Shown: positions 45,485-56,765 of the stretch, one piece after another | Layout of the letters: each line of letters starts with the position of its first letter | Numbering within the stretch: position 1 is the stretch's first letter | NCBI GenBank assembly: GCA_030674185.1 | Contig: CM060312.1 | Coordinates: forward strand, 56,964,402 to 57,028,401 | DNA length: 64,000 nt | Origin: Monoplex corrugatus | Taxonomy: Eukaryota > Mollusca > Gastropoda > Littorinimorpha > Ranellidae | Direction of reading: 5' to 3' | Made by a program: the position numbers and the translations under genes | Notes under the pieces: model-generated | The model's database searches: none | The model's input: only the letters and a program-made list of their open reading frames with translations | What the model was told of the DNA's origin: nothing

Positions 45485-45712
45485 GCGCAAAATTTCGGCC
45501 GAATGACCTTTGTCAAGCGCACACAAAAGACAACACAGAATAAATGCATAACACTTAACATAAAGAAAACAGCAAACAACTTCCGTAAGCTGGCCTTGAA
45601 CAGGAAGTGGTCTACTGTTTTTGTTTGTTTGTTTTTTCCGCTATGTGTTGTGTGCTTTGTTGTCTTTTGTATACGCTTGACAAAGGCCAGTTGATCGAAA
45701 ATTTGTGCGAGT
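45485..45712. mobile_element. F fold-back element
   Basis: Left arm 45485-45538 (CAAAATTTCGGCC, GACCTTTGTCAAGCGCACAC, AAAAGACAACA) and right arm 45651-45712 are inverted copies separated by about 115 bp. Single F motifs occur at 18288, 38405 and 49391. Confidence 0.75.
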
Positions 45713-45859
45713 CTTTGTTAAACTAACTACACGTTCTGCTTTTTTTTTCTTTTTTTTTTTTTCCTTCTCCATTATCAAGTAGATTTTGTTATTCCAAAGC
45801 CTGTTAAGGGCTTTTAACCATTTCAAAACGTACACAACATCTAGTTGTGGAAAAAGTTG

Positions 45860-46322
45860 GAAAAGAAAATCAAGTACACATATCGATGCATTTGCGCACA
45901 TAATCTGAGGATACGTCAAAGCCACTGATAATTCTGTCCAGTTCATCACTACAGGAATTCAAAACACAAACCTGATACAAATTTAAACATAACTAAGGAC
46001 ATTAAAGTAAACATAAAAATGGCCTACGTTAACTAAAATTGCTCCTGCACAGCACATTTCCGTAGCGCCAAACATGCAATCAATACATATACCCAATTAT
46101 CTATCCTAAGAGAAAGCATATGTAAGGCTTTATAGAACACATAAAGATGAAATGAACCAGCAAGGCAGGAAAAGATAGGAAGAAATGACAGAAAGCAAAG
46201 GAGGAAGGAAGAAACGAAGAGAGTGACAGAAAAGAAGAAATATTCAGCACAGAATTTCCAGAAGGCGGGGATACTGCTTATGCTGAAAAAGTCCCCGGTA
46301 TCCCCATGGGGGAGTTATCGAA
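45860..46322 (+). repeat. dispersed repeat R2, copy 2
   Basis: Longest continuous copy: AAGTACACATATCGATGCAT, AAACATAACTAAGGAC, ACCAGCAAGGCAGGAAAAG and CACAGAATTTCCAGAAGG all align with 55930-56362. Confidence 0.85.
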
Positions 46323-46554
46323 GATTACCTTCATTTTCTGGATAAATAGATACAAAAAGCAAAACGAGATTTGGACTGATGAAAAAGATTCAAGGAAACA
46401 AATACCTTCAACAACTGGCTGGTCCACATTCATTATGCTACTTCCAGGTATCTTAAAAGGATAATTGCTAATACATGTTGCAGAACATGTCTATGATTGC
46501 CTGCATTTAAGAAAGCTCAAAGACTCTTCGACACTTATACATTTATAATCCCAC

Positions 46555-46555
<1 letters not shown>
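46323..46555. other. unclassified sequence
   Basis: Nothing recognised. Confidence 0.4.
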
Positions 46556-46608
<53 letters not shown>

Positions 46609-46690
46609 CGACGATGATAATGATGATGACGACGACGACGACAAAGACGATGATGATGATGACGACGGCGATAATGATGAAGATGATAAC
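46556..46690. repeat. (GAT)n/(GAC)n microsatellite
   Basis: About 135 bp of GAT triplets passing into GACGAC. Confidence 0.95.
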
Positions 46691-47384
46691 ATGAAATGTA
46701 AAATATCGTTGAAATAATCAACTGTTATACTAACTTATTACAACCAATCTGAGTTTTATCGCTGTGTTTTGGATTCTTATGGAAAATAAGTGTGTTCCGA
46801 GATCGGTCCCTTACAACGCGCGTGTTTGCTTACTTTAACAACAAGACTGCAACCAAACGTGAAAGCACACGGGGGCTGCAGTCAAAACGGTTCATGGATC
46901 ATGCCCACCCGCGCACAAATTCGCCAGCATCCATTCCCATCTTTCCATTCTTGTCATGATGTTACAAAAATCATACAAAGTCTCTCCTTCTCTCTCTCTG
47001 TATCTCCCCCCTCACCCCCAACCCCCCGCTCCAAGTCGCCGAGCTTGCAAGCATATTTGACTGGCGGCCAAAATAATTTATCGCATTCAACTATGTCAAG
47101 CGTTTTGCCTGAAAAGACGGGGAAAATCTAAAACACTGAAGACTAAACACGGAACAGGGCGGAGTAGAAAAGAAAGAGGGGCGAAAGGGCTGGCTGAGCC
47201 CTAGCGAAAATCTGTTTTCGGGTGCATTTATATGTGGGTTTTTTGTTGTTGTTGTTGTTTGTTTGTTTGTTTTATCATTTTAAAATTCGAGTATAGCTAG
47301 CCCCCTTTCCCCCTTCCCATCAATTTTTTTAAAACTCATTTTTCGTTATTATTATTGTTGTTATCAATATTTTTGTCTTTGTGA
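46691..47384. other. unclassified sequence
   Basis: 46790-47160 is less AT-rich and free of recognised repeats. No frame, start or splice pair stood out. Confidence 0.4.
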
Positions 47385-47387
47385 TTT

Positions 47388-47466
47388 ATTAGCTCAGCTA
47401 GTTAAAACACTATGCTATTATTAGTATTAACGCAGGAGGTCGTGCGGTCGACCCTTAGGCAGGCCA
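47388..47466 (+). mobile_element. tRNA-like SINE head
   Basis: TTAGCTCAGCTAGTTAAAAC (A-box region) and GTGCGGTCGACCC (B-box region) about 50 bp apart. Confidence 0.5.
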
Positions 47467-47489
47467 CAGTTTTCTTTTTTTTTTTAAAT

Positions 47490-47564
47490 TGCGGGCTGGC
47501 TGATTCTTTTGATAGAGCCGTGGCCTCAAAAAGATCTGATCTATATCTCGAGTTCAGTCCCTGC

Positions 47565-47608
<44 letters not shown>

Positions 47609-48070
47609 AGATAGATAGATATATTGCCCATAGATAGATAGATAAACACTGGCCTGTTCACTGCCCATGTTGATGTTTCTATCACTCTGATGGTGTCAGC
47701 TTAGTCTTTCATATGTCCTTTCCCTCCCACCTCCCCATTTCAACATCTTTACAGCGCATGCGGGTTTACGCAGGTTAAGGAAGTCTGCCAGATGACTGCT
47801 GGCAGATCTGAATGGAGCCTATATGGAATTATCCAAGCACGATCCTTATTGCCTCCATCATTCTAGTAAAGTCAGCTTAGTGTTTCATGTCCCTTCTCCT
47901 CCCCTCCCTTGCCGATCTCTCCAATTCAAAATCATATGCCAGTGCATATGGGGTTTTGTACAGGCTAAGGAGTCTGCCAAATAACTGCTGGCAGGTTTGG
48001 GTGGAGCCCGTATGGAATTATCCAAATGAGATGAATCCCTCTTGAACAAACTCCAAACTCCTCTAACTGG
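47490..48070 (+). mobile_element. SINE-A, tRNA head plus duplicated body
   Basis: Head GGCTGGCTGATTCTTTTGAT and B box GAGTTCAGTCCC, then a GATA microsatellite (47570-47643), then CACTGGCCTGTTCACTGCCC and the body to about 47840. A second body segment from TCTAGTAAAGTCAGCTTAG to 48070 repeats the 3' half. Confidence 0.8.
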
Positions 48071-48400
48071 TCAGTCCGGTAGTCCGGATGACGGTGTGGA
48101 CTTCAAAAGACCATCTTTATGGCCCCCAAAAGCTGTTTTTCCAGAGCGGTCCTGTTCAGCCATTGCTCGATTCTAGTTCTTTGTTAATTTTTTTTTTACA
48201 TCCACTGCCATTCAGAATGCTTTGGCACAACTATGGACCCAGGAACATGAAACTAAAACCAGAACGCATATTTAATGAACAAAACAACAGAATGAACGAT
48301 GATGAATGCTGGCGAAGTGTACGTAAGTGGGTACAGACTACATGCGTTTGGCTCCAGCCTTCTCTCTTGTCTGAACAAGCATTGTATTAAAGTAACTAAC
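48071..48400. other. unclassified sequence
   Basis: Nothing recognised. Confidence 0.4.
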
Positions 48401-48500
48401 TGTCTGACAGATTGACTGACTGACTGATTGACTGATTGGGAGACTGACTGACTAACTGACTCACTAACTAATGAATAAACCAATTAGTCAACTGACTAAA
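48401..48500. repeat. (ACTG)n degenerate microsatellite
   Basis: CTGACTGACTGATTGA-type tetramers. Confidence 0.9.
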
Positions 48501-48651
48501 TGAAAACGCGCCAGTTCCACCATTCCTTCGCTGAACAAATATTCATGACAGCACCACATCAAGAAACAACCACGAAATTTAGAATAGACAATCCTTATTC
48601 ACGCCGATTGCATGTTTCTGAAATAGACCAATCCATGTCACACTTATCTTA

Positions 48652-48830
48652 CTGTATTGTATTGTATTGTATTGCATTGCATTGTATTGTGCTGTATTGT
48701 ACTGTATTTACTGTAGTATACACACACAAGATATATATTTATATATGTATGCATATATATAATATATATATGTACGTATGTATGTATAATTATATATATA
48801 TAAAATATATATATATGTATACTTTGTTGA
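48652..48830. repeat. (TATTG)n then TA-rich run
   Basis: Pentanucleotide ATTGT to 48712, then TATATA/TATG to 48830. Confidence 0.9.
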
Positions 48831-48936
48831 TAAAAAGAAATCATCATCTTCGTTGAATCGTCATAATCAAATTAACGTGTGCAGCCTAACCTTTTTGTGT
48901 CAATACACAATAAATAATCCGTGTCACACACACACA

Positions 48937-48994
<58 letters not shown>

Positions 48995-49177
48995 CACACG
49001 CGCGCGCGATTGCGCGCGCGCATACATATATATTATATATATACATATATACACACACATATATATGTATATTCTCTTAATAAAAAGAAACCATCATCTT
49101 TGTTGAATCTTCATCTTCAAATTAACGTGTGCAGCCTAAACTTTTTGGATCAATGCACGATAAATAATCCGAGTCAA

Positions 49178-49240
<63 letters not shown>
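48831..49240 (+). repeat. tandem duplication, period about 250 bp, with CA and CG tracts
   Basis: AAAAAGAAATCATCATCTTC, AATTAACGTGTGCAGCCTAA and AATAAATAATCCG (48831-48925) recur at 49081-49173, each followed by CA. Between them lie an alternating CG inverted repeat at 48998-49021 and TA/TATG. Confidence 0.9.
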
Positions 49241-49242
<2 letters not shown>

Positions 49243-49390
49243 CGTACATACACACGCACACATGCACAAACACTCCACTGCAAAAGAATTTGACTTTTCA
49301 GAAAGAAGGCTTTTCTCCAACTTATCGAGACATCAGAGAAATGATCTGATCTATTGTTACGATTTTTATCCTAAATCTTACGTATTTTTT

Positions 49391-49460
49391 CTTTGTTGTC
49401 TATGATGTACACTGGACAATGGCCAGTCGGCTGAAAACTTGCACCCGTCTTGTTTTGCAC
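49391..49460 (-). repeat. F motif copy
   Basis: TTTGTTGTCTATGATGTACAC and GGACAATGGCCAGTCGGC in reverse orientation. Confidence 0.65.
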
Positions 49461-49660
49461 TATCTTATGTTGTTAATTATATGCTTGGCCTCAATCAATT
49501 TTCGTGTGCTTCTGGTTTTTGACTTCGAAGAGGTCATATATTGTCCAAAATACATCTCGTGATAATGCGGAAATACAAAAAGATGATAATATGATTTTTC
49601 ATCTGTCCCATTTTCTACGCAACAATAAAGGCCACAGAATCTTGGACAACTTTTCACAAA
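49461..49660. other. unclassified sequence
   Basis: Nothing recognised. Confidence 0.4.
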
Positions 49661-49663
49661 AGT

Positions 49664-49709
<46 letters not shown>

Positions 49710-49935
49710 CGACGACGACGACTACGACAATGATGATGACGACGATGATGATGATGACGGCGACGATGACGACGATACGATGACGACGATTATGATGATG
49801 ACGACAACTACGACGTTGACGACGATGATGATGACAATGATGATGGTGACAATGACGTGACGATGACGATGACGACGACGATGGTGATGCTGACGATGAT
49901 GATGAGGAGGAGGAGGAGGAGAGGGTGACGATGAC
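49661..49935. repeat. (GAT)n/(GAC)n microsatellite
   Basis: About 270 bp of GAT/GAC triplets. The poly-D frames are artefacts. Confidence 0.95.
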
Positions 49936-49954
49936 AGTCATGATGCTTTGGGGT

Positions 49955-50235
49955 GTTCCATCCAGTATTGAGACTACACGACAGGGCTGTATTCTACGCT
50001 TCCAATCATAACATATCCTGGCGTCAGTTAGGCCCGAAATATACAGACACCTGCGGTACGGTGCTGGTCAGGACATTTGGGCAACAAATTCATGGACTCA
50101 TCCGTGAAGTGGATTCGACTCGACTCTGTGCAATGGGTCCACGCCTTCCGATTAAGCCAAAACCACATTCAGCTCTGGCTGAGAGCTGGTCTGGAGGCCT
50201 AAAAAACAAAACAAAAAAACCACGATCTGTCCATA
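49955..50235 (-). mobile_element. SINE-B copy, 3' part
   Basis: AACATATCCTGGCGTCAGTTAG, TGAAGTGGATTCGACTCGAC and CACATTCAGCTCTGGCTGAG are the reverse complement of 22170-family sequence. Confidence 0.75.
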
Positions 50236-50369
50236 TGAAGCTCAGTACTATTGTAAAGTCAAAAGCCTGTGGGGACTGGGTCACAAATGCACGATTCACA
50301 TATATCGTGCTCAGAATCGCCTTGAATCGTATGGACACGAATCACACCCTCCCTTTTCCATTAGTAAAA

Positions 50370-50374
50370 GAGAG

Positions 50375-50419
<45 letters not shown>

Positions 50420-50423
50420 AGAA

Positions 50424-50454
<31 letters not shown>

Positions 50455-50455
50455 G
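50370..50455. repeat. (GA)n microsatellite
   Basis: Almost pure GA. Confidence 0.95.
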
Positions 50456-50684
50456 AAGTGGGTGGAAGGGGAGGAACTGCTGTCTTCATTTTGTGATTAT
50501 TTAAAGAGAAGAGGGCGGGAAAATATTGTGATAAAACAGTCGTATTCATCTGAAGGATGGTGAAGGTGGCCGGGGCGAGGGAACAGGGAAAGAATGAGGG
50601 TTTATCAACTGAGCCCAGTGAGGGTCCTCAGCTCTTTTCCTCTTTACTTTCCTTTTTCTTTTATCCCTCCTTCACTTTCTCGGG

Positions 50685-50945
50685 AAGGAAGAGAGAGACA
50701 GAGAGAGAGAAGGAGGGAGGAATGAAGGGGAGAGAGAGAGAGAGAAAGAGAGAGAGAGATTGACAGAGACAGAGAGAGGCAGAGAAAGAGGCAGAGCGAG
50801 AGAGATAGATAGAAAAAGAGGCAGAGCGAGAGAGAGAGAGAGATAGAGAAAGAAAGAGAGAGAGAGAATGACAGAGAGAGAGAGGGAATGGAGAGGTAAA
50901 AGGAGAGAGACTGAAAGAGAGAGGGAGGGTGGAGAGACAGCAAGA
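50685..50945. repeat. GA-rich degenerate microsatellite
   Basis: AGAGAGGCAGAG-type runs, partly duplicated (GGCAGAGCGAGAGAGATAGA twice). Confidence 0.9.
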
Positions 50946-50999
50946 GAAAAAAAGCTTCAGAGGGTATACCTGTAACTGGCTTTTGTTTACTATCCTTTT

Positions 51000-51175
51000 A
51001 AAGGAGGGAGGAGAAGCAGAATGGAAGAAGGAGGAGAAGGAGGAGAAGAAGAAGAAGAAAAAGGAGAAGGAGAAGAAGAAGAAGAAAATGGATGATGATG
51101 ATGACGACGACGACGACGACGATGATGAGGATGATGATGTCGTCGACGACGACGACGTCCTCGACAGTGAACACA
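51000..51175. repeat. (GAA)n/(GAT)n/(GAC)n tract
   Basis: Purine-rich triplets. Confidence 0.9.
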
Positions 51176-51208
51176 ACGACAAATACTGAAGAAGAAAGGG
51201 AAGAAACA

Positions 51209-51253
51209 CCCCCCCCCCCCCCACACACACACACACACATGCGCGCGCGCGCA
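51209..51253. repeat. poly-C, CA and GC alternating run
   Basis: C14, then (CA)n, then GCGCGCGCGC. Confidence 0.9.
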
Positions 51254-51369
51254 CAGCGACAAAGACAATCTCCCCACCTACCACTACCTCACTTCTCCGG
51301 TCGATATAAAACAATCTTGACCTTAGCGCCAAGACTTCTAAATTGATGCATTTCTATTAAAGGAAGATT

Positions 51370-51440
51370 TGAGAGAGACAGAGAGACAGAGAGACAGACA
51401 GAGAGAGAGAGAGAGAGAGTAGAAGAAAAAGAAGAAAAAG
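51370..51440. repeat. GA/GACA microsatellite
   Basis: Purine-rich run. Confidence 0.9.
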
Positions 51441-52610
51441 AAACTTAAATGAGTAGACATCATGGGATCTTTGTATTCGTTTGGTTGCCCGTAGACAAGG
51501 TCGAAATACCAACTGTTCGTCTCCTCTTTGTTTATCTATCATTTGGGGAGCACAGTGGTTTCTGTATTTTATCCATTGACGGCAAGAAATGTTTCCAAAA
51601 CATGAGAGGGGATGGAAGGGAGAGAAAAAGAGGGAGAGAGAAAGAGACAGACAGACAGACAGACAGAAGGAAAGAAAATTTCCCACAGAATTTTTTCCTC
51701 TCTTCTTCCCAAAGGGATAAAAAAAATGTTTCTTAATATTTTCTTTCGTTATTTCTTTTCTTTCTCTCTTTTGCAATTCATTTTTTACAGATCTATTAAT
51801 TCATCTGTTTCCTGGCTTTCAGAGCACAGCACTTTTAAAATTCTGACAATTATAAAAGAATCTACCGTGCGGAAATGCCACAACAAACAGTAATTTGTAA
51901 AATACGAAAATGGACTTTCAGTATGAACTCGAATGCACCCATGGTTATTAACAAATGAATCTGAACGAACACAGCATAATAATTCTCAAGCTCGAATAAC
52001 TGGTGCAAATCTTTAACATGAGGATGCGCATTAGTGAATGTCATTATGGCTTGGTAAACTTCCTCCTCCTCAGCAGCCTCTCAAAAGAACTGGAGCTCAG
52101 GAATGTGTTTGAAAGAAAATTCTTCAAATCTGGCAGGATGTTTGCAGGGAGGGGAAATAACCAAAAGACACGAAACAAAAATGTTACCTCCTCTTGTGTT
52201 CTCTACGGTTACAAGAAGAACTTTCGTGTTCCTTTCCCAGGGCCAAAAAAAAATGTTTTGAATATCTTCAAAAAATATAAAGATGTCTTGAACTGGTTCC
52301 CAAATCATACTCAGCAAACAAATAGACAATGGACCAAGAAACAACAAACAAGCATACACAAAGACAAAACAAACAAAGCCGAAATACAACAAGAAATAAA
52401 GAAATACAGATGTTTAAGCAGTAATCATAATGCGTTTTTGGAATCGTTTTTCTTTTGTTTTTCTTTTTCCATGAGCAGATTCAAAGCACGTAACATCTTG
52501 TAAAAGCTTGAACTCTTTCGTCCTTACCTATCTATGTCTACATAGGCCATGTATGATCAGCTTTTGCACGACTCCTAGAGCAGAATATGTTGTTTTGAAA
52601 CAATATCCAA
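51441..52610. other. largely non-repetitive AT-rich sequence
   Basis: One of the longest stretches without a recognised repeat. A plus-strand frame at 52003-52503 (166 residues) is lysine-, asparagine- and phenylalanine-rich with no motif I know. I do not call it a gene. Confidence 0.4.
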
Positions 52611-52804
52611 TTAACCCTTTGACTCCCCGCACCGGACCCCCAGCATCCTGCATTCTCAACCATGCCAGCCAAGCAAAAATTTGACCCTTTAATTCCCTCA
52701 CCCTGCCCATCAGCTTCCTGCAGGAAGCTGGTGGACAAGGTGAGGAAATCATAGGGTTAAGTTTTTGCTGTTAGTGGATAGGATGCGGGAGTCAAAGGGT
52801 TTAA
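52611..52804. mobile_element. PB-MITE, complete copy
   Basis: Starts TTAACCCTTTGACTCCCCGC; ends GGGAGTCAAAGGGTTTAA. The inner palindrome (about 52681-52760) has CAGCTTCCTGCAGGAAGCTG at its centre, a perfect 20-bp palindrome. Confidence 0.8.
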
Positions 52805-52986
52805 AGAAAGGATAAGGACATTTTGTTGTGAGCAGATTTTCTTGCCTCTAAATAAAAATACAGTTAGAGCAACTGTCTTTTCAAGGAGGAAAAAAAAAAA
52901 AGAAGAAAATTAAGCATCATATTCACTGCCACTAGTAAACATAATGAGAGTGAAATATTTATAGATGCATTTCGATTACACACACA

Positions 52987-53047
<61 letters not shown>

Positions 53048-53340
53048 CACACTACAAGGCCTTTCATGCGCAAATTAGAATCGGCCCACTCCTGTCCCAC
53101 TCTAATACACATGTTTAAGAGATATTAAAAAGAAAAGCGTCCATAAATGGGGCACTATGGAACTTGATGGTTCAGCGAAGTGGGTGGTTCTTTCCCTTGT
53201 TATTGCTAACTTGTAGCCACCTCCACAAATACCTCAAACAAAAGTCTGATCTCCACAGAGGCTACAACGGACTAGAGGGGCAGAGATGATGGCAGACATG
53301 CCTGAAATAGGCAAGGCCAGACAGAGATACACAGACACAC
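52805..53340. other. unclassified sequence with a CA microsatellite
   Basis: (CA)n at 52979-53052. The remainder is not recognised. Confidence 0.5.
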
Positions 53341-53530
53341 TGAGAGAGATTGAGTGTGAGAGGAAGGATGGAGGAGATAGACTATGAAAAAGAGAGACTC
53401 GGATGGACGAGGGGGAAAGAGAGATGGAGAGAGAGAGGAAGGGAGAGAGAGAAAGAGAGAGAGAATCAGTCAGTCAGACAGACATACATACATACAAACA
53501 CACAAACACAAGAGGGGGAGGAGAGAGTGA

Positions 53531-53562
<32 letters not shown>

Positions 53563-53625
53563 CAGAGAAAGACAGAGAGAAAAAGACAGAGACAGACAGA
53601 CAGGCTGACAGTCAGAGACACAGAG

Positions 53626-53667
<42 letters not shown>

Positions 53668-54015
53668 AGAGAGAACCAGAGACAGAGACAGACTACAGAG
53701 AGAGAGAGAGAGAGAGAGCGAGAGAAAGAGAGAGAGAGAGAAAAGAGACAGAGACAGAGAGAACCAGACAGAGACAGAAACAGAGAGAGAGAACCAGAGA
53801 CAAAGACGGGGAAAAAAACTGACAGAGAGACAGACATCAGACAGGGAGGGAGAGAGAATGGACGGGGGTGACAGAAAGAGACAGAGAAACAATCAGACAC
53901 AAAGAGAGAACGGCAATGTCAAAGAGATAAACAAGAACAAAGAGGGAGATGAAAGGGGAGAGACAGAGAAAGAGAGACAGACATACAGAGACAGACAGAC
54001 AGACAGACAGACATA
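53341..54015. repeat. long GA/GACA-rich region
   Basis: About 670 bp, nearly all AGAGAC/GACA. Frames of RERE residues are artefacts. Confidence 0.95.
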
Positions 54016-54094
54016 CATATTAGTAGACAAATAAATTAAAAAAATTATTAAAAAGCAAAGTCCACCTTCGAAAAAAACAAAAAGAAAAAAAAAA

Positions 54095-54105
54095 GGGGGG
54101 GGGGG
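54095..54105. repeat. poly-G run
   Basis: Eleven G after an A-rich stretch. Confidence 0.85.
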
Positions 54106-54183
54106 AGGAATGAAAATGCCTTATAAATATCAGTAACTACAGGGCAATTATAACTGACCACCAGTGCGAGGGCGGTGACGTAC

Positions 54184-54297
54184 GCAAGATGAGGACGAGT
54201 ACAGCAGCAGTCGACACCACAGCATGACACCACCTCCTCAATCCACGCGCCATCTTGTCATAATCCCTTCCAAGTCACACACTCCCCGACCTCCGGT
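54184..54297 (-). CDS. candidate 5' coding exon with signal-anchor-like N-terminus
   Basis: On the minus strand an acceptor-like TATTGTCTGTTTCAG ends at 54298. An ATG at 54253 follows, in good start context (A at -3, G at +4), and a donor-like GTACGT begins at 54183. The 70-nt coding part reads MARGLRRWCHAVVSTAAVLV plus LIL: a basic head (R3, R6, R7) then about 14 hydrophobic residues, as in secreted or type II Golgi membrane proteins. If unspliced, the frame stops at 54137-54139 after 38 residues. A second donor-like word, CAG then GTAAGC (boundary 54369/54368), lies 71 bp upstream and would need an unusually small intron. A short upstream ATG frame overlaps the start. GC content is higher than its neighbours. 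No downstream exon was found, so this may be chance. Confidence 0.3.
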
Positions 54298-54525
54298 CTG
54301 AAACAGACAATAATACACCACAATAAACATGGGTATCTGTGGACACCCCTATTGCTTTGTTTGCTTACCTGACCGACTGGCCGATTGGTTAACGAGTACA
54401 CGAATTCTTGACTGGTGTGGGGCTGGTTAGTTGGTTCTGCTGACGGGTTGTCGAGTTTGACTGGTTGGGCGGGAGGGATGGCTGATTTATTTATTCTTGA
54501 TTGGTCGGTTAGTTAGTTGGTAGTA
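54298..54525. other. possible intron/5' flank of the exon candidate
   Basis: Contains TGGTTAGTTGGTT-type repeats from 54420 on. Otherwise unremarkable. Confidence 0.3.
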
Positions 54526-54880
54526 TGGACTGGTGGTTAAGCACATGCTCAGGATCCAAGAAACGAGTTCGAATCACGTATCAGACAGGAAATTCCTCCC
54601 CCCCCCCCTTCCCCACTTTCATTAAATATCAAGTGTTGGTTTAAGAGTTAGTCTTTGGGATGAGACGATAAGCCCAGGTCTCGTGTGCAGTATGCATTCA
54701 ACGCACATTAAAGATTCCACGGCAAAAAAGGAGATTTCCCTGGAAAAACTTTTTTTTTCTTTTTACTTTTTTTGAAACATCAACTTTCATAGGTAGAAAA
54801 AAAATATAAACATACAGTAAGAAAGAAAGAACCTGTCTTTCATCTGGTATATTTACTGTGATAAAAAGACATCAAAACAC
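54526..54880 (+). mobile_element. SINE-D copy
   Basis: A box TGGACTGGTGGTTAAGC and B box GAGTTCGAATC, then GATGAGACGATAAGCCCAGG, TCTCGTGTGCAGTATGCATTC and CACATTAAAGATTCCACGGC, which I recall as a common gastropod SINE body. The 3' end is TTTACTGTGATAAAAAGAC. Confidence 0.8.
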
Positions 54881-55150
54881 AACAAGTGCAAATAAAATAA
54901 ATACAACAGTTGACAGATCCGAGTAGTTGGTTGTTGGTTTGGTTTACTTATTGGTTAGTTTGGTTTATATAATATTTGTGGTGGTTATCTGATGGGTTGT
55001 TTGTTTGTTTGTTCGCCAGATTGCTTACAATGGCTTAGATGTTACTTTAGTGGTCAGATGCTTGGTTCAATGGTTTGTGGGATAATCTGATGGAAATCGA
55101 CGAACATGATTTGAAGTATTAGAAGTAACAGCACAAGGAACTGCTCTTCT
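54881..55150. other. unclassified sequence
   Basis: TTGGTTGG-type T/G-rich stretch near 54920-55015. Confidence 0.4.
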
Positions 55151-55154
55151 CTCT

Positions 55155-55175
55155 GTATGTGCGCGTGTGTGTGTG

Positions 55176-55234
<59 letters not shown>

Positions 55235-55253
55235 TGTGTTCGTGGGTAGATAG

Positions 55254-55322
<69 letters not shown>

Positions 55323-55384
55323 GTGTGTGTGTGTGTGTGTGTGTTCGTGTGTGTGTGTGTGTGTGTGTGTTCGTGTGTGTGTGT

Positions 55385-55423
<39 letters not shown>

Positions 55424-55480
55424 CGCGCGAGCGTGCGTGTCTGCGTCCGTTTGTATGTGTTTGTACGTGTGTATGAATGA
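55155..55480. repeat. long (GT)n microsatellite
   Basis: About 320 bp of GT interrupted by TCGT and GGTAGATAGG. Confidence 0.95.
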
Positions 55481-55795
55481 CAACAGTTCCAGCTTGTCGC
55501 TATGTTCAGCCTACCAAGTATACACTACAGTATAGGTCTAAACACGCAATGCCATTACCTTAATGAGATACCAGTGGAGGGAAAACGGGGAAAAAAGATT
55601 GGAGAGGCAGCATACAGACGTGCCTCCATGTGCTCAGATATGTTAGAAGGTGGGCAGTTGGGATGTACAGCATACGCGTGTGTACACATTTTCGTACGTT
55701 GGTGTAGACACGCGTACGTGCGCATGGAGGGGTAGGGAGGAATGTGGGGTGAAGGGATGGACGGGCAAGACGAAGCATATGCTATTTATGATGAG
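55481..55795. other. unclassified sequence
   Basis: Nothing recognised. Confidence 0.4.
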
Positions 55796-55929
55796 ATTCA
55801 TCATCATCATCATTATCATCTTCAGTATTACCATTAAAGCCCAGCCGACAGCGCACAACAGTACCGGGCTGTTACTATGTGAAAACATATACAACACCTC
55901 TCTCACCTCGAAAAAAATCCCCACATGGA

Positions 55930-55990
55930 TGGAAAAGAAATAAACTACACATGTCAATGTATTCGCGTAAATTGGCCAATTTAGAAGCAA

Positions 55991-56029
<39 letters not shown>

Positions 56030-56362
56030 AAAAAATACCAACCTGAATACAAATGTAAACATAACTAAAGAGACTAAAACTACATAAAACTGGTCTAAAT
56101 TAACTAAACTTGCTTCTGCACATCACTTTTTCTCTCAACCAAAAATGCAGGCAATAAATGTACCCGATTATCAACCTTAAAGACAGTATTGAGGCGAATG
56201 GACCAACAAGGCAGAAATTAATAGGAAGCGATGACAGAAAGCGGAAGAAAAAGGCAGAAACAAAGAGAGTGACAGAAGAGGAAATTTCAAGCACAGAATT
56301 TCCAGAAGGTGAAGCTACTATCTATACTGAAAAAGCCCTGGAATCCTCACAGGGGTGATGAT
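55930..56362 (+). repeat. dispersed repeat R2, copy 3, with 35-bp poly-G insert
   Basis: Aligns with copies 1 and 2 (AAACATAACTAA, ACTGGTCTAAATTAACTAAA, CACAGAATTTCCAGAAGG). Thirty-five consecutive G at 55991-56025 interrupt it. Confidence 0.85.
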
Positions 56363-56394
56363 GTTGTTTTCTAATACGGGCTGTACCATGGTCT

Positions 56395-56725
56395 TTAAGT
56401 GCCATGCCACGTGATTTAGGCGTTTGTTCGCGAGGGATCTATCGCACACGGACAATTCCACATTCGCTCCATCCAATATACCAGCTATTATCTGGCAGAC
56501 ACATTCAGCCTGCGCAAATCTCTGTGCACTGGCAAAGTCTTCAAATGGGTAACTGGGGGAGAGAGAAACGGATCTATGAAACACTAAGCTGACGGCACTG
56601 ACATGATTGTAGCCTTAAGACGGACAGCCAACAGGCCAGATTGTAACTTGCAGGCTGGGGATTGAACTCGAGATACTGAATCTCGAGTCTGCGTTTCTAT
56701 CAACCAAGACAGTCAGCCTGCATAA
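56395..56725 (-). mobile_element. SINE-A copy
   Basis: TTGTTCGCGAGGGATCTATCG, GACAATTCCACATTCGC, GATCTATGAAACACTAAGCTG and GATTGAACTCGAGATACTG. Confidence 0.85.
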
Positions 56726-56765
56726 AAATGAAAATAAAACAAAACGAAACATAACAAAACAAAAA

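Noticed and set aside
52003..52503. 166-residue frame as a gene
   Set aside because: AT-rich composition, no motif, no splice or start support, and an overlapping frame on the other strand of similar quality.
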